The translations under genes were made by a program, and so were the position numbers. The notes beneath the pieces were generated by a model. It searched no databases and had not been told where the DNA came from. It saw nothing but the letters and a program-made list of their open reading frames with translations. From NCBI GenBank assembly GCA_049973945.1, contig JBMFJH010000004.1, forward strand, positions 34,804-98,803: a DNA stretch of 64,000 bases, given 5' to 3'. Positions 33,158 to 40,835 of the stretch are shown piece after piece. The DNA is from Acd1 sp049973945. Lineage in GTDB: Archaea > Thermoproteota > Thermoprotei_A > Sulfolobales > Sulfolobaceae. Each line of letters starts with the position of its first letter. Within the stretch, counting starts at the first letter, position 1.

Positions 33158-33566
33158 CCTTCAGTCCCCTTTTCTTGCTGACTAGCTCCTTAATCTTCTC
33201 TACGAGGTCCTTCAAGCTGGTTCCTGGTAGAAAGACCTCGTCTACCCCCATTTCCCTTAATTTAGGCACGTCCTGCGGGGGTATCACGCCACCGACGACA
33301 AGGACTACGTCGTTGAGGCCCTTCTCTCTCATGAGGTTCACTATCATGGGGACTAGCTCGAGGTGGGCCCCGCTCAAGATGCTAACTCCAATCACATCAG
33401 CGTCTTCCTGAACGGCAGTCTTCACGACCTGCTCCGGCGTTTGTCTTAACCCAGTGTAAACAACTTCCATCCCGGCGTCCTTCAGGGCTCTAGCAACAAC
33501 CTTAGCCCCCCTGTCGTGACCGTCTAGACCCACTTTCGCAACGATCACCTTGATCTTCCTCTCCAT
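33147..33566 (-). CDS. Methylmalonyl-CoA mutase small (B12-binding) subunit
   Basis: Predicted 139 residues consisting of one cobalamin-binding domain. The DGHDRG motif (15-20) supplies the cobalt-ligating histidine H17, and GVSILSGAH plus VLVVGGVIPP complete the Rossmann-like pocket. In Sulfolobales the mutase is split into separate catalytic and B12-binding subunits and converts methylmalonyl-CoA to succinyl-CoA in the 3HP/4HB cycle. The large subunit is not in this window. Confidence 0.94.
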   Translation of the reverse strand: MERKIKVIVAKVGLDGHDRGAKVVARALKDAGMEVVYTGLRQTPEQVVKTAVQEDADVIGVSILSGAHLELVPMIVNLMREKGLNDVVLVVGGVIPPQDVPKLREMGVDEVFLPGTSLKDLVEKIKELVSKKRGLKVAT

Positions 33567-33616
33567 CGTATTACACCAAAGGAATACCCCGTTTAATATA
33601 CGTTACGGACTTGAAG

Positions 33617-33692
<76 letters not shown>

Positions 33693-33869
33693 AGTGTTAG
33701 GTTCTACTTCACTCCACTAAAAGCTTTCGATTGTTCGAGGCAATCCAGTGGAACTCCATGAACTTTCACTTAACGTGACGTTGAGAGACTGTCTCAGTGT
33801 TAAGCCCAATTAACGACCCTAACTGTTTGAGGTATTACCATTAGTATTCCTTAAGTTAATACCGTAAGG

Positions 33870-33880
33870 CTTATTTAAGG
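33870..33880 (+). promoter_or_regulatory. TATA box of the Sso7d-type gene
   Basis: CTTATTTAAGG is centred about 33 bases before ATG 33908, predicting a start of transcription near 33900 and a very short leader. Confidence 0.6.
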
Positions 33881-33907
33881 GGTAATCGAGTGATAAACCG
33901 ACCAGAC

Positions 33908-34102
33908 ATGGCGAAGGTAAAGTTCAAGTACAAGGGTCAGGAGAAGGAAGTAGACACGTCAAAGATCAAGAAGGTCTGGAGAGTCGGCAAAATGATTAGC
34001 TTCACCTACGACGACAACGGCAAGACTGGCAGGGGCGCCGTCAGCGAGAAGGACGCCCCCAAAGAGCTCCTGGACATGTTGGCGAAGCAGTCCAAGAAGT
34101 AA
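33908..34102 (+). CDS. Sso7d/Sac7d-family DNA-binding chromatin protein
   Basis: Predicted 64 residues, the normal family length. The sequence begins MAKVKFKYKGQEKEVDTSKI, carries the DNA-contacting W24, V26 and M29 in KVWRVGKMISF, and ends in a lysine-rich helix. These abundant proteins bind the minor groove, kink DNA and stabilise it at high temperature; the family is confined to Sulfolobales. The frame opens earlier at GTG 33890, but the ATG matches the known mature N-terminus. Confidence 0.97.
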   Translation: MAKVKFKYKGQEKEVDTSKIKKVWRVGKMISFTYDDNGKTGRGAVSEKDAPKELLDMLAKQSKK

Positions 34103-34130
34103 GGCAATAATTGGTTCAGTTAAGGTTTAA

Positions 34131-34156
34131 GTTTCATTTTATTTTGAATATTTTCT
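34131..34156 (+). terminator. T-rich terminator after the chromatin protein gene
   Basis: Clusters of T (TTTC, TTTTATTTTG, TTTTC) begin about 30 bases after the stop codon at 34102, matching the poly-T signals that end archaeal transcripts. The rest of the gap to 34307 shows no gene; it holds the next promoter (TATA-like TATATT at 34273-34278). Confidence 0.5.
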
Positions 34157-34307
34157 TAAAAAATTTCAGGTTGCAGAATTGTAAGCTAGATCGCGTTATG
34201 CCTTTCTAAGTTGGTACCTTCTACACCCGTCGGTTGGTTGGACGTAAACTAGAGATGACTAGTAGGGACGCTTATATTCTCTAAACCTGTTTGTATCGTG
34301 ATCACAG

Positions 34308-35834
34308 ATGCTAAGAACGGGAGAAGAGTACCTCAAGGCCATTTCGAGCAGGAAGCACGTGGAGATTTTCGTAATGGGCAAGGAGGTAAAGGACGTAACT
34401 ACGGATCCATTCCTGAAGCCTAGCGTGGCCGCCTTTAAGGCCACCTACGACGCTGCCTGGGAGGACGACACGAAGGAATTGGCTAGGGCGAAGAGCCCCT
34501 TCATCAATGAGGAAGTTAACAGGTTCGTCCATATCCATCAGTCCCCTGAGGATCTAGCTACGAAAGTCAAACTGCTTAGGAAGCTGACCCACAAGACTGG
34601 GGCCTGCTTCCAGAGGTGTGTTGGCTGGGACGCCCTGAACACTCTGTACATAGTCACCAAGATGATGAAGGCCGACGGTAAAGTTGAGTATTACAACAGG
34701 TTCATGGAGTACCTCAAGTACGTCCAGAGGAACGACTTGGCCTTGGCGGGAGCGATGACCGACGCTAAGGGCGTAAGGTCCTTGAAGCCCAGTCAGCAAC
34801 CGAACAAAGACGCCTATGTAAGGGTGACGGAGGTAACGCCCGAAGGAATTTACGTCAGTGGGGCTAAGGCGAACATAACGGGCGTAGCCGCGACGGAGGA
34901 GATGATTGTATTACCGACAAGGGCTATGGGGCCAGAAGACGCCGATTACGCCGTAGCTTTCGCCTTGCCCACCGACAGCCCTAACGTTAAGATTGTCGTA
35001 GGGAGGCAGGTCAACGACGCGAGGAGATATGAAGGAGGAGACATCGACGGAGTGCCTTACGCATACAACCACGAGGGGTTGATCATATTCGACAACGTGT
35101 TCGTTCCGAAGGAGAGGGTGTTCCTGCTCAAGGACACCAAGTACGTTGTTCCTATCGTGGAGATATTCTCGGCTTACCACAGGCAGGGTTACGGCGGGTG
35201 TAAGGCTGGCCTCGGCGACATCTTGATTGGTGCTTCGTACAACCTTGCTAAGCAATTGGGCATAGAAAAGGCCCCCCACGTCCAGGAGAAGCTAACTGAG
35301 ATGGTGTTCTACACGGAGACGATGTACGCGTCTGGGATAGCTGCCAGCTTGAACGCCGTCAAGCCCTGTGACGACTGCTATTGGGTCAACCCACTGGAGG
35401 CTAACATAACGAAGCACTGGGTTGCCAGGTTACCCGCCTTACTCAATCAGCTGGCCATCGACATAGCGGGCGGAGCTGTAGGCACTGCCCCAAGCGAGTG
35501 GGACTTGAAGAACCCCAAGCTGAGGCCCTATATCGAGAAGTACTTCCAGGGCATTACTGAGTACAGCGCTGAGGACAGGCTGAGGATGACGAGGTTAATA
35601 GAAAACGTCGGCCTAGGGGTAGCGTTCCAGATCGAGTCTATTCACGGTGCGGGTAGCCCGGCTGCCCAGAGGATAACGTTCAACAGGGTGTACGACTTCA
35701 ACTACGCCGAAGAGGTCGCGAAGAGACTGGCGGGAATGAAGAACAAGCTTGTGTGGAGGAAAGAAGCGGAGCCGTGGAAGGGGACAGAATCGGAGAAGTT
35801 GGCCAACGCCGTGTTCAAGTCGAGCAAAAGTTGA
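34308..35834 (+). CDS. abfD: 4-hydroxybutyryl-CoA dehydratase
   Basis: Predicted 508 residues. The [4Fe-4S] ligands of the clostridial enzyme are conserved at near-identical positions: C100 and C104 in GACFQRCVGWD, H291 and C298 in YHRQGYGGCKAG. FAD-dependent radical dehydration of 4-hydroxybutyryl-CoA to crotonyl-CoA is the diagnostic step of the 3HP/4HB cycle. The gene has its own promoter and is followed by a CoA ligase gene. Confidence 0.97.
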   Translation: MLRTGEEYLKAISSRKHVEIFVMGKEVKDVTTDPFLKPSVAAFKATYDAAWEDDTKELARAKSPFINEEVNRFVHIHQSPEDLATKVKLLRKLTHKTGACFQRCVGWDALNTLYIVTKMMKADGKVEYYNRFMEYLKYVQRNDLALAGAMTDAKGVRSLKPSQQPNKDAYVRVTEVTPEGIYVSGAKANITGVAATEEMIVLPTRAMGPEDADYAVAFALPTDSPNVKIVVGRQVNDARRYEGGDIDGVPYAYNHEGLIIFDNVFVPKERVFLLKDTKYVVPIVEIFSAYHRQGYGGCKAGLGDILIGASYNLAKQLGIEKAPHVQEKLTEMVFYTETMYASGIAASLNAVKPCDDCYWVNPLEANITKHWVARLPALLNQLAIDIAGGAVGTAPSEWDLKNPKLRPYIEKYFQGITEYSAEDRLRMTRLIENVGLGVAFQIESIHGAGSPAAQRITFNRVYDFNYAEEVAKRLAGMKNKLVWRKEAEPWKGTESEKLANAVFKSSKS

Positions 35835-35892
35835 AATTTAGATGTTTAACCCCTATTTTTACTTTTAAACCACTTTATGTTGTTTATACTCG

Positions 35893-37317
35893 ATGAGTTC
35901 CGTCCTCCAAGAATACCAGGCCATCCATCAAGAGCTCAGGAGAGAGGGGTTCATAAGGCCTGACTACCCGCCCTCTGCAGATGAGGTTCTGTGGAACAAG
36001 AAAGTAATGACGATGAAAAGGGAGGAGCTGGACAAGCTGAAGACATTCAGGCTAAAGAGGATAGTCAAGTGGGCTTGGGATCACGTCGACTTCTACAGGA
36101 GGTACTGGAAGTCCAAGGGCTTCGAACCCGACATGATAAAGGACTGGAAAGACATCGTGAAGATTCCAATACTGCGCAAGGACGAGCTGAGGAAGGACCT
36201 TTCCGCCAACCCACCCTTCGGGACCATATTCGAGCCTGAGCTCGCAAAGAGGATAAGGTTCGTGGGAGCCACTTCTGGGTCTACTGGACTCCCTACGTTC
36301 CAGGGATGGGGAGCCCTAGAGCTGGACTACTTCCAGGAGGGCCAGGCCAGGTACTTGTGGACTTTCGCCGGCGTGAAGCCAGGAAGGGTTTACGCTAACT
36401 ACCTCAACATGAGCGGCTTCTACAGCTGGGGGCCGCCCGTAGTCGAGACCGCCATGTGGAGGTGCGGTGCCACAGCGATAGCCGGTGGAGGAGAGACCTT
36501 CTTCTCCTGGAAGAACAGGCACATGCTCATCTTCAAGCTCTGGAAGGTCGACGTCTTCGCTACCACTCCGTGGTTACACAGGCTGATCGGAGAGGAAGCT
36601 AAGGAACAAGGGTGGGAGACTCCGTTCAAAGTGCTGCTCTTGCACGGAGGTGCAGCGGCCGAGAAGACGAAGAAGAAGCTGTTCGAAGTCCACCCCAACG
36701 CCGAGCTCGCCATAAACGTCTGGGGCACCACGGACGGCCACATGGCAATCGAGATCCCAGGCCAGGAAGGTCAGCTGGTAGTTTGGGAGGACATGGAGAT
36801 CTTCGACATAGTCGACCCCAAGACTGACGAGCCTGTGAGCGAGGGAGAGAGGGGAGAGCTGATAGCGACTTTACTCAACCACTTCACCATGCCACTAATT
36901 AGGTACAGCCTGGGCGACTACGTAAAGAACGAGTTCATCACGGATCCAGACCCCAAGTTCGGCATAACGCACATGAGGTTCGCTGAGCCTATTCCTGGAA
37001 GGGTAGAGTGGATGTTCTCCGTCAAGGGCAATCTGCTCTTCCCGATCTACGTGGAGGACGCCGTGAACGACGTTCCGGACACCACGGGCATGTACAACGT
37101 CATCGTCTACGACAACGAGATGGACAAGCTGAAGATCAAGATCGAGACGAAGAGGAATACAGTAGACAGCGAGTATGACAAGAAAGCCAGGGAGATCATT
37201 GCCTCGAACCTGGGTCTTAATCCAGACGATATCGACATAGAGTGGATAAGGCCTGGCCAGGCAGTGTGGACTGGGTATAAGCTCCAGGTGTTCCTGGATC
37301 AGAGGAAAAAGAAGTGA
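35893..37317 (+). CDS. PaaK-like AMP-forming CoA ligase
   Basis: Predicted 474 residues of the phenylacetate-CoA ligase branch: VGATSGSTGLPTFQGWG as adenylate loop near residue 125, LLLHGGAAAEKTK, NVWGTTDGHM, RYSLGD and a C-terminal subdomain. No aromatic degradation genes are nearby; it sits between 4-hydroxybutyryl-CoA dehydratase and a 3-hydroxyacyl-CoA dehydrogenase, so an acid linked to that pathway (for example 4-hydroxybutyrate) is a reasonable but unproven substrate. Confidence 0.85.
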   Translation: MSSVLQEYQAIHQELRREGFIRPDYPPSADEVLWNKKVMTMKREELDKLKTFRLKRIVKWAWDHVDFYRRYWKSKGFEPDMIKDWKDIVKIPILRKDELRKDLSANPPFGTIFEPELAKRIRFVGATSGSTGLPTFQGWGALELDYFQEGQARYLWTFAGVKPGRVYANYLNMSGFYSWGPPVVETAMWRCGATAIAGGGETFFSWKNRHMLIFKLWKVDVFATTPWLHRLIGEEAKEQGWETPFKVLLLHGGAAAEKTKKKLFEVHPNAELAINVWGTTDGHMAIEIPGQEGQLVVWEDMEIFDIVDPKTDEPVSEGERGELIATLLNHFTMPLIRYSLGDYVKNEFITDPDPKFGITHMRFAEPIPGRVEWMFSVKGNLLFPIYVEDAVNDVPDTTGMYNVIVYDNEMDKLKIKIETKRNTVDSEYDKKAREIIASNLGLNPDDIDIEWIRPGQAVWTGYKLQVFLDQRKKK

Positions 37318-37330
37318 AGAAACTTCTTTT

Positions 37331-38479
37331 TCATCCTCTGAACGTCTTCTTACCCTGAGCGATCTCCTCGAGTAGTTTCGTCGGTTTGTACGCCTGATAC
37401 CCCTTGTTGTAGATGTCGATAAGGTGGTCGTAGATCCTCTTCACGCCGATCTCTTCCGCCATTTTAGTTAAGCCCTTAGGGAAGTTGTAGCCGTAAATCA
37501 TGACGTCGTCCACGCCGTCGGCGTTGACAATACCGTTCTCGATCAGCCAGGCGGCTTCGTTCACAGCGAGCGAAATCAGCCTCGCGGGATCGACCCTGGT
37601 GGTCTGCGGGACTTGAGGCTTCGCGAACTTGCCTGGTGCGGGATAGGAGTAGAAGCCCCTACCGCTCTTCACTCCAAACTCCTTCGAGTCTACCTTGGAC
37701 TTGTAGAGCTTACACGGCACGTCGCTCGTGCCCCTGCTCACAATCACGGTCCACAGGTCGTACATGACGTCGAGACCTATATAGTCGGATAGCTCGAAAA
37801 CTCCCATAGGGAGCTTCAGCAAGTTCCTCGCAGCAGAGTCCACCTCCTCGATTGTAGCCTCGCCGCTCTCCACTTCCCTACAGGCCTCCTGTGCCAACCT
37901 CAGGAGGATCCTGTTCCCTACGAAGCCCGGTATGTCCTTGGACAGCCTCACGGGAACCTTGCCCATCTTCTTCGCGAGTTGGACAGTGGTCTCGACCGTC
38001 TCTGGAGAAGTGTACTTACCTGGAATGACCTCTACGAGCTTCATTATAACGGGCGGGTTGAAGAAGTGCATCCCGACGAACTTGTCCTTCCTGTTCGTGG
38101 TCTCGGCTAAGTCAGTAATAGGAATTGAGGAGGTGTTCGTCGCTATTATCGCGTGTGGAGGCAGAACCTTATCGAGGGACTGAAATACGTTTTTCTTGAT
38201 CTCGAACTTCTCCGGGACTGCCTCTATTGCGAAGTCCGCGTCCTTAACAGCAGAGTAGTCCACTGAAAAAGTTATCCTGTTCATTACGGCTTGCGGGTCT
38301 TGTACTACTTTCTTCTCCGCCAGCTTGTTGAGGGACTCCTGTATCCTCTCCTTTGCTCTGTTAAGGAAGTCCCAGGAGACGTCTATTAAGTAGACCTCGA
38401 TTCCCGTTAGGGCGGCCACTTCAGCTATCCCGTGGCCCATGGTTCCCGCTCCAACTACGGCCATTTTTCTGATTTCCAT
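37331..38479 (-). CDS. 3-hydroxyacyl-CoA dehydrogenase
   Basis: From ATG 38479 the product is 382 residues. NAD site VVGAGTMGHGIAEVAA, then EAVPEKFEIKK, ATNTSSIPITDLA, GMHFFNPPVIMKLVEVIPG and DIPGFVGNRIL, followed by two 3HCDH C-terminal domains. It lacks the crotonase domain that is fused in the bifunctional crotonyl-CoA hydratase/dehydrogenase of Metallosphaera. A role in oxidising 3-hydroxybutyryl-CoA after the dehydratase step is plausible. The frame is open to 38644, but ATG 38479 lies 29 bases from the shared TATA box. Confidence 0.92.
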   Translation of the reverse strand: MEIRKMAVVGAGTMGHGIAEVAALTGIEVYLIDVSWDFLNRAKERIQESLNKLAEKKVVQDPQAVMNRITFSVDYSAVKDADFAIEAVPEKFEIKKNVFQSLDKVLPPHAIIATNTSSIPITDLAETTNRKDKFVGMHFFNPPVIMKLVEVIPGKYTSPETVETTVQLAKKMGKVPVRLSKDIPGFVGNRILLRLAQEACREVESGEATIEEVDSAARNLLKLPMGVFELSDYIGLDVMYDLWTVIVSRGTSDVPCKLYKSKVDSKEFGVKSGRGFYSYPAPGKFAKPQVPQTTRVDPARLISLAVNEAAWLIENGIVNADGVDDVMIYGYNFPKGLTKMAEEIGVKRIYDHLIDIYNKGYQAYKPTKLLEEIAQGKKTFRG

Positions 38480-38503
38480 ACGGTTACTTCCTGAATAGAC
38501 GGG

Positions 38504-38512
38504 AAATAAAAG
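38504..38512. promoter_or_regulatory. Shared TATA element between divergent dehydrogenase and acetyltransferase genes
   Basis: AAATAAAAG is centred 29 bases from both the ATG at 38479 (minus) and the TTG at 38537 (plus). The 57-base gap has no second TATA candidate. Confidence 0.55.
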
Positions 38513-38536
38513 CCGTAAAGAGAACAAAATGTAGCT

Positions 38537-38974
38537 TTGAACGTTCTGTACAGGCTCGTCAAGAGGGAGGACTTCGACGGGTTGCTGAAGCTCTACAAGT
38601 CCCTTTCCCCTGACGACATATTCTACAGGTTCATGTCGTTTCACGAGGTCACGCCAGAGGACGTCGCGTTCCTAGTGAACGACAAGAACCACGTCACAAT
38701 AGTCGCGGAAATAGACGGTCAGATTGTGGGCGAGGCTTCACTGTTCGGCGATGGGGAGATAGCGGTAGTTGTTCACCCCCAGTTCAGGAACAGGGGAATA
38801 GGCACTAATCTGGTTAAGCACTTGATAGATTTAGGAAAAGTGCTCGGGATGAAGACGTTCAAGTTCTTTACCTTACCAGACAACATACCGATGATTAGGA
38901 TAGGCCGAAAGCTGGGGTTCAGCATAAAGATAGAAGAGGACGAAGTGGTTGCCGTACTCCGTGTGAGCGAGTGA
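38537..38974 (+). CDS. GNAT-family N-acetyltransferase
   Basis: Predicted 145 residues from TTG 38537. Acetyl-CoA binding motif is VVHPQFRNRGIGTNLVKHL (about residues 78-96), with IPMIRIGRKLGFS as the later helix. The N-terminal SPDDIFYRFMSFHEVTPED resembles the GNAT domains of protein lysine acetyltransferase (Pat-like) proteins, so protein acetylation is possible. The stop codon lies inside box C of the guide RNA candidate that follows. Confidence 0.87.
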   Translation: MNVLYRLVKREDFDGLLKLYKSLSPDDIFYRFMSFHEVTPEDVAFLVNDKNHVTIVAEIDGQIVGEASLFGDGEIAVVVHPQFRNRGIGTNLVKHLIDLGKVLGMKTFKFFTLPDNIPMIRIGRKLGFSIKIEEDEVVAVLRVSE

Positions 38975-39019
38975 TGAGCTTCTAGGCTTCCGAGCTGTGA
39001 CGAGAGGTGCAAACGCTGA
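38971..39019 (+). ncRNA. C/D box guide sRNA candidate (3' end of acetyltransferase gene)
   Basis: Box C GTGATGA (38971-38977), guide GCTTCTAGGCTT (12 bases), D' CCGA (38990-38993), 3-base spacer, box C' GTGACGA (38997-39003), guide GAGGTGCAAACG (12 bases), box D CTGA (39016-39019). The 12-3-12 spacing is the optimum for archaeal box C/D RNPs. The D' guide complements AAGCCUAGAAGC; ten bases of this match, from memory, the L11-binding GTPase-associated region of 23S rRNA, with the N+5 base at the C equivalent to E. coli 1065. No separate promoter is evident, so it may be processed from the acetyltransferase transcript. Confidence 0.78.
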
Positions 39020-39107
39020 GAGTAATGAAGTGGCTGGGGAGTTTTGCGAATATCATGAGTATTGGTGCTCCCTAAAGTCGAAACACATGAAAAGTAGTAA
39101 GAAATAA

Positions 39108-39239
39108 TGGGCCCGGCGGGACTCGAACCCGCGACCACTGGGTCACTCCTCCAGACCTACGTCATCCCCTTACGGGTCGACTGACCCAATGTCGCCCACG
39201 TCTGGAGCCCAGCACTCTACCTGGCTGAGCTACGGGCCC
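39108..39239 (-). tRNA. tRNA-Trp(CCA) with 58-base intron
   Basis: Reverse-strand pre-tRNA of 132 bases: exon 1 39239-39202, intron 39201-39144, exon 2 39143-39108. Mature RNA of 74 bases has acceptor GGGCCCG/CGGGCCC, discriminator A, anticodon stem CTGGG/CCCAG and loop CTCCAGA. The intron sits after G37. CTCCAGAC at the 5' junction pairs perfectly with GTCTGGAG near the 3' junction, forming the bulge-helix-bulge substrate of the splicing endonuclease. The intron holds a GGGTC/GACCC hairpin but no convincing C/D boxes. Confidence 0.94.
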
Positions 39240-39348
39240 ATTAGAGTTCATCAGGCACTTTACACATCGAAAATTACGCTTATTAAACTTACGCGATCGG
39301 TAAACTAATTTTGTCTTCATCTCTCGTTAGAGTGTCGGATGAAACGTC

Positions 39349-40833
39349 ATGTGGGACAAGCACAGGCTCGAAGTCCTCGAGAGGCTGAGGCAGGCGGGCG
39401 TTAACCCGTACCCACCTAAGTTCGATATTACGATGAGCGTTAAGGAGATCAGAGAGAAATACGGCAACCTTCAGGACAAGCCTCAGGATCCCTTTGTCAG
39501 AGACGTAAGGACGGCTGGAAGGATTGCGAACATAAGAAGGCAGGGAAAGCTGGCCTTCGTCGACATATTCGACGAGGGGGAGAGGCTCCAGCTAGTCCTG
39601 AGAGTCAACGAGTTGAGTGACAGGTACGATAAGTTCTTCGAGATCTTTGGCAGGGGCGACATAATCGGCGTGACCGGAGACCTCTTCTTCACTAAGAGGG
39701 GGGAGCTCTCCCTTTTAGTCAAGGATTACGCGATGCTGGCTAAGGCCCTCATTGAGCCGCCCGACTGGTCTTCCTTGTCCCCAGAGTTCCGCTACGCGAG
39801 GCGTTACGTCGACTTCCTGTACAACGACAAGGCGAGGAAGAACATGGAGGTCAGGTTCGCCTTAATTAGGCACATCAGGGAGTTCCTATACTCTAAGGGT
39901 TTCGTCGAGGTCGAGACCCCCGTCCTTCAGCCGGTTTACGGCGGTGCCTTGGCGAGGCCTTTCAAGACGAAGATTAACTACTTGAACGAGGAGTGGTACC
40001 TGAGGATTTCCCTGGAGCTTTACCTGAAGAGGTTCATCGTCGGCGGCTTCAACAAAGTGTTCGAAATAGGAAAGGTCTTCAGGAACGAGGACATCGACGT
40101 TACTCACAACCCCGAGTTCACCATGTTGGAGCTCTATTGGGCTTACGCCGACTACAACGACATAATGGACTTGACCGAGGACATGTTGCGCTATGCCATC
40201 GAGAAGACTTTGGGCACAACTAAGGTGAAGTACGACGCGACCGGTAAGCCCATCGAGCTCGATTTCTCGCAGAGGTTCAAGAGGGTCAGCATGTACGAGG
40301 CGTTGTCCAACGAGTTAGGCAAGAACGTAGAAAGCGTTAGCGACGACGAGCTGAGAGCCCTCCTGGACAAGTACGGCCTGAAGCCCAGGGGCAACCTGTA
40401 CGTGAGGGGTCTCATGGTCGAGAAACTGTTCGACAAGCTGGTTACGCCCAAGCTCGAGCAACCCACCTTCATAACGGATTACCCAGTCGAGACCACACCC
40501 CTGTGTAAGCCACACAGGAGCAAGCCCGGGCTAGTGGAGAGATTCGAGCTCTACATAGCAGGGATGGAAATCGCCAACGCCTACACTGAGCTCAACGACC
40601 CTGTGCTCCAGGACAAGTTCTTCAGGGAGGAGCAGGAGATGTTCAGGAGGGGCGACGAGGAAGCCCACCCGTACGACAAGGACTTCGTGAGGGCGATAAG
40701 CTACGGCATGCCTCCCACAGGCGGTCTAGGAGTCGGAATAGACAGGGTCGTTATGCTCATCACTAACAACTACAGCATTAAGGAAGTGCTACCATTCCCC
40801 ATACTAAGCAGGAGGGCCTACGAGGAGGACTGA
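39349..40833 (+). CDS. lysS: Lysyl-tRNA synthetase, class II
   Basis: Predicted 494 residues. An OB-fold anticodon-binding domain (about 50-140: VRTAGRIANIRRQGKLAFVDI) precedes the class II catalytic core with motif 2 FEIGKVFRNEDIDVTHNPEFTML and motif 3 GLGVGIDRVVMLI; EIANAYTELNDP is typical of LysRS. Charges tRNA-Lys. Family identification is unambiguous. Confidence 0.97.
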   Translation: MWDKHRLEVLERLRQAGVNPYPPKFDITMSVKEIREKYGNLQDKPQDPFVRDVRTAGRIANIRRQGKLAFVDIFDEGERLQLVLRVNELSDRYDKFFEIFGRGDIIGVTGDLFFTKRGELSLLVKDYAMLAKALIEPPDWSSLSPEFRYARRYVDFLYNDKARKNMEVRFALIRHIREFLYSKGFVEVETPVLQPVYGGALARPFKTKINYLNEEWYLRISLELYLKRFIVGGFNKVFEIGKVFRNEDIDVTHNPEFTMLELYWAYADYNDIMDLTEDMLRYAIEKTLGTTKVKYDATGKPIELDFSQRFKRVSMYEALSNELGKNVESVSDDELRALLDKYGLKPRGNLYVRGLMVEKLFDKLVTPKLEQPTFITDYPVETTPLCKPHRSKPGLVERFELYIAGMEIANAYTELNDPVLQDKFFREEQEMFRRGDEEAHPYDKDFVRAISYGMPPTGGLGVGIDRVVMLITNNYSIKEVLPFPILSRRAYEED

Positions 40834-40835
40834 CT

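Noticed and set aside
33741..33800. Inverted repeat GAGAC/GTCTC near 33782-33797 as a possible RNA gene or operator
   Set aside because: The stem is only four to five bases with no loop consistency, no C/D boxes and no terminator; it does not exceed chance in a 200-base gap.
38773..39138. Reverse-strand open frame ending in the tRNA-Trp gene
   Set aside because: It begins in the tRNA complement (product starts with MVAGSSPAGP, a tRNA artefact) and runs antisense to the acetyltransferase gene and guide RNA.
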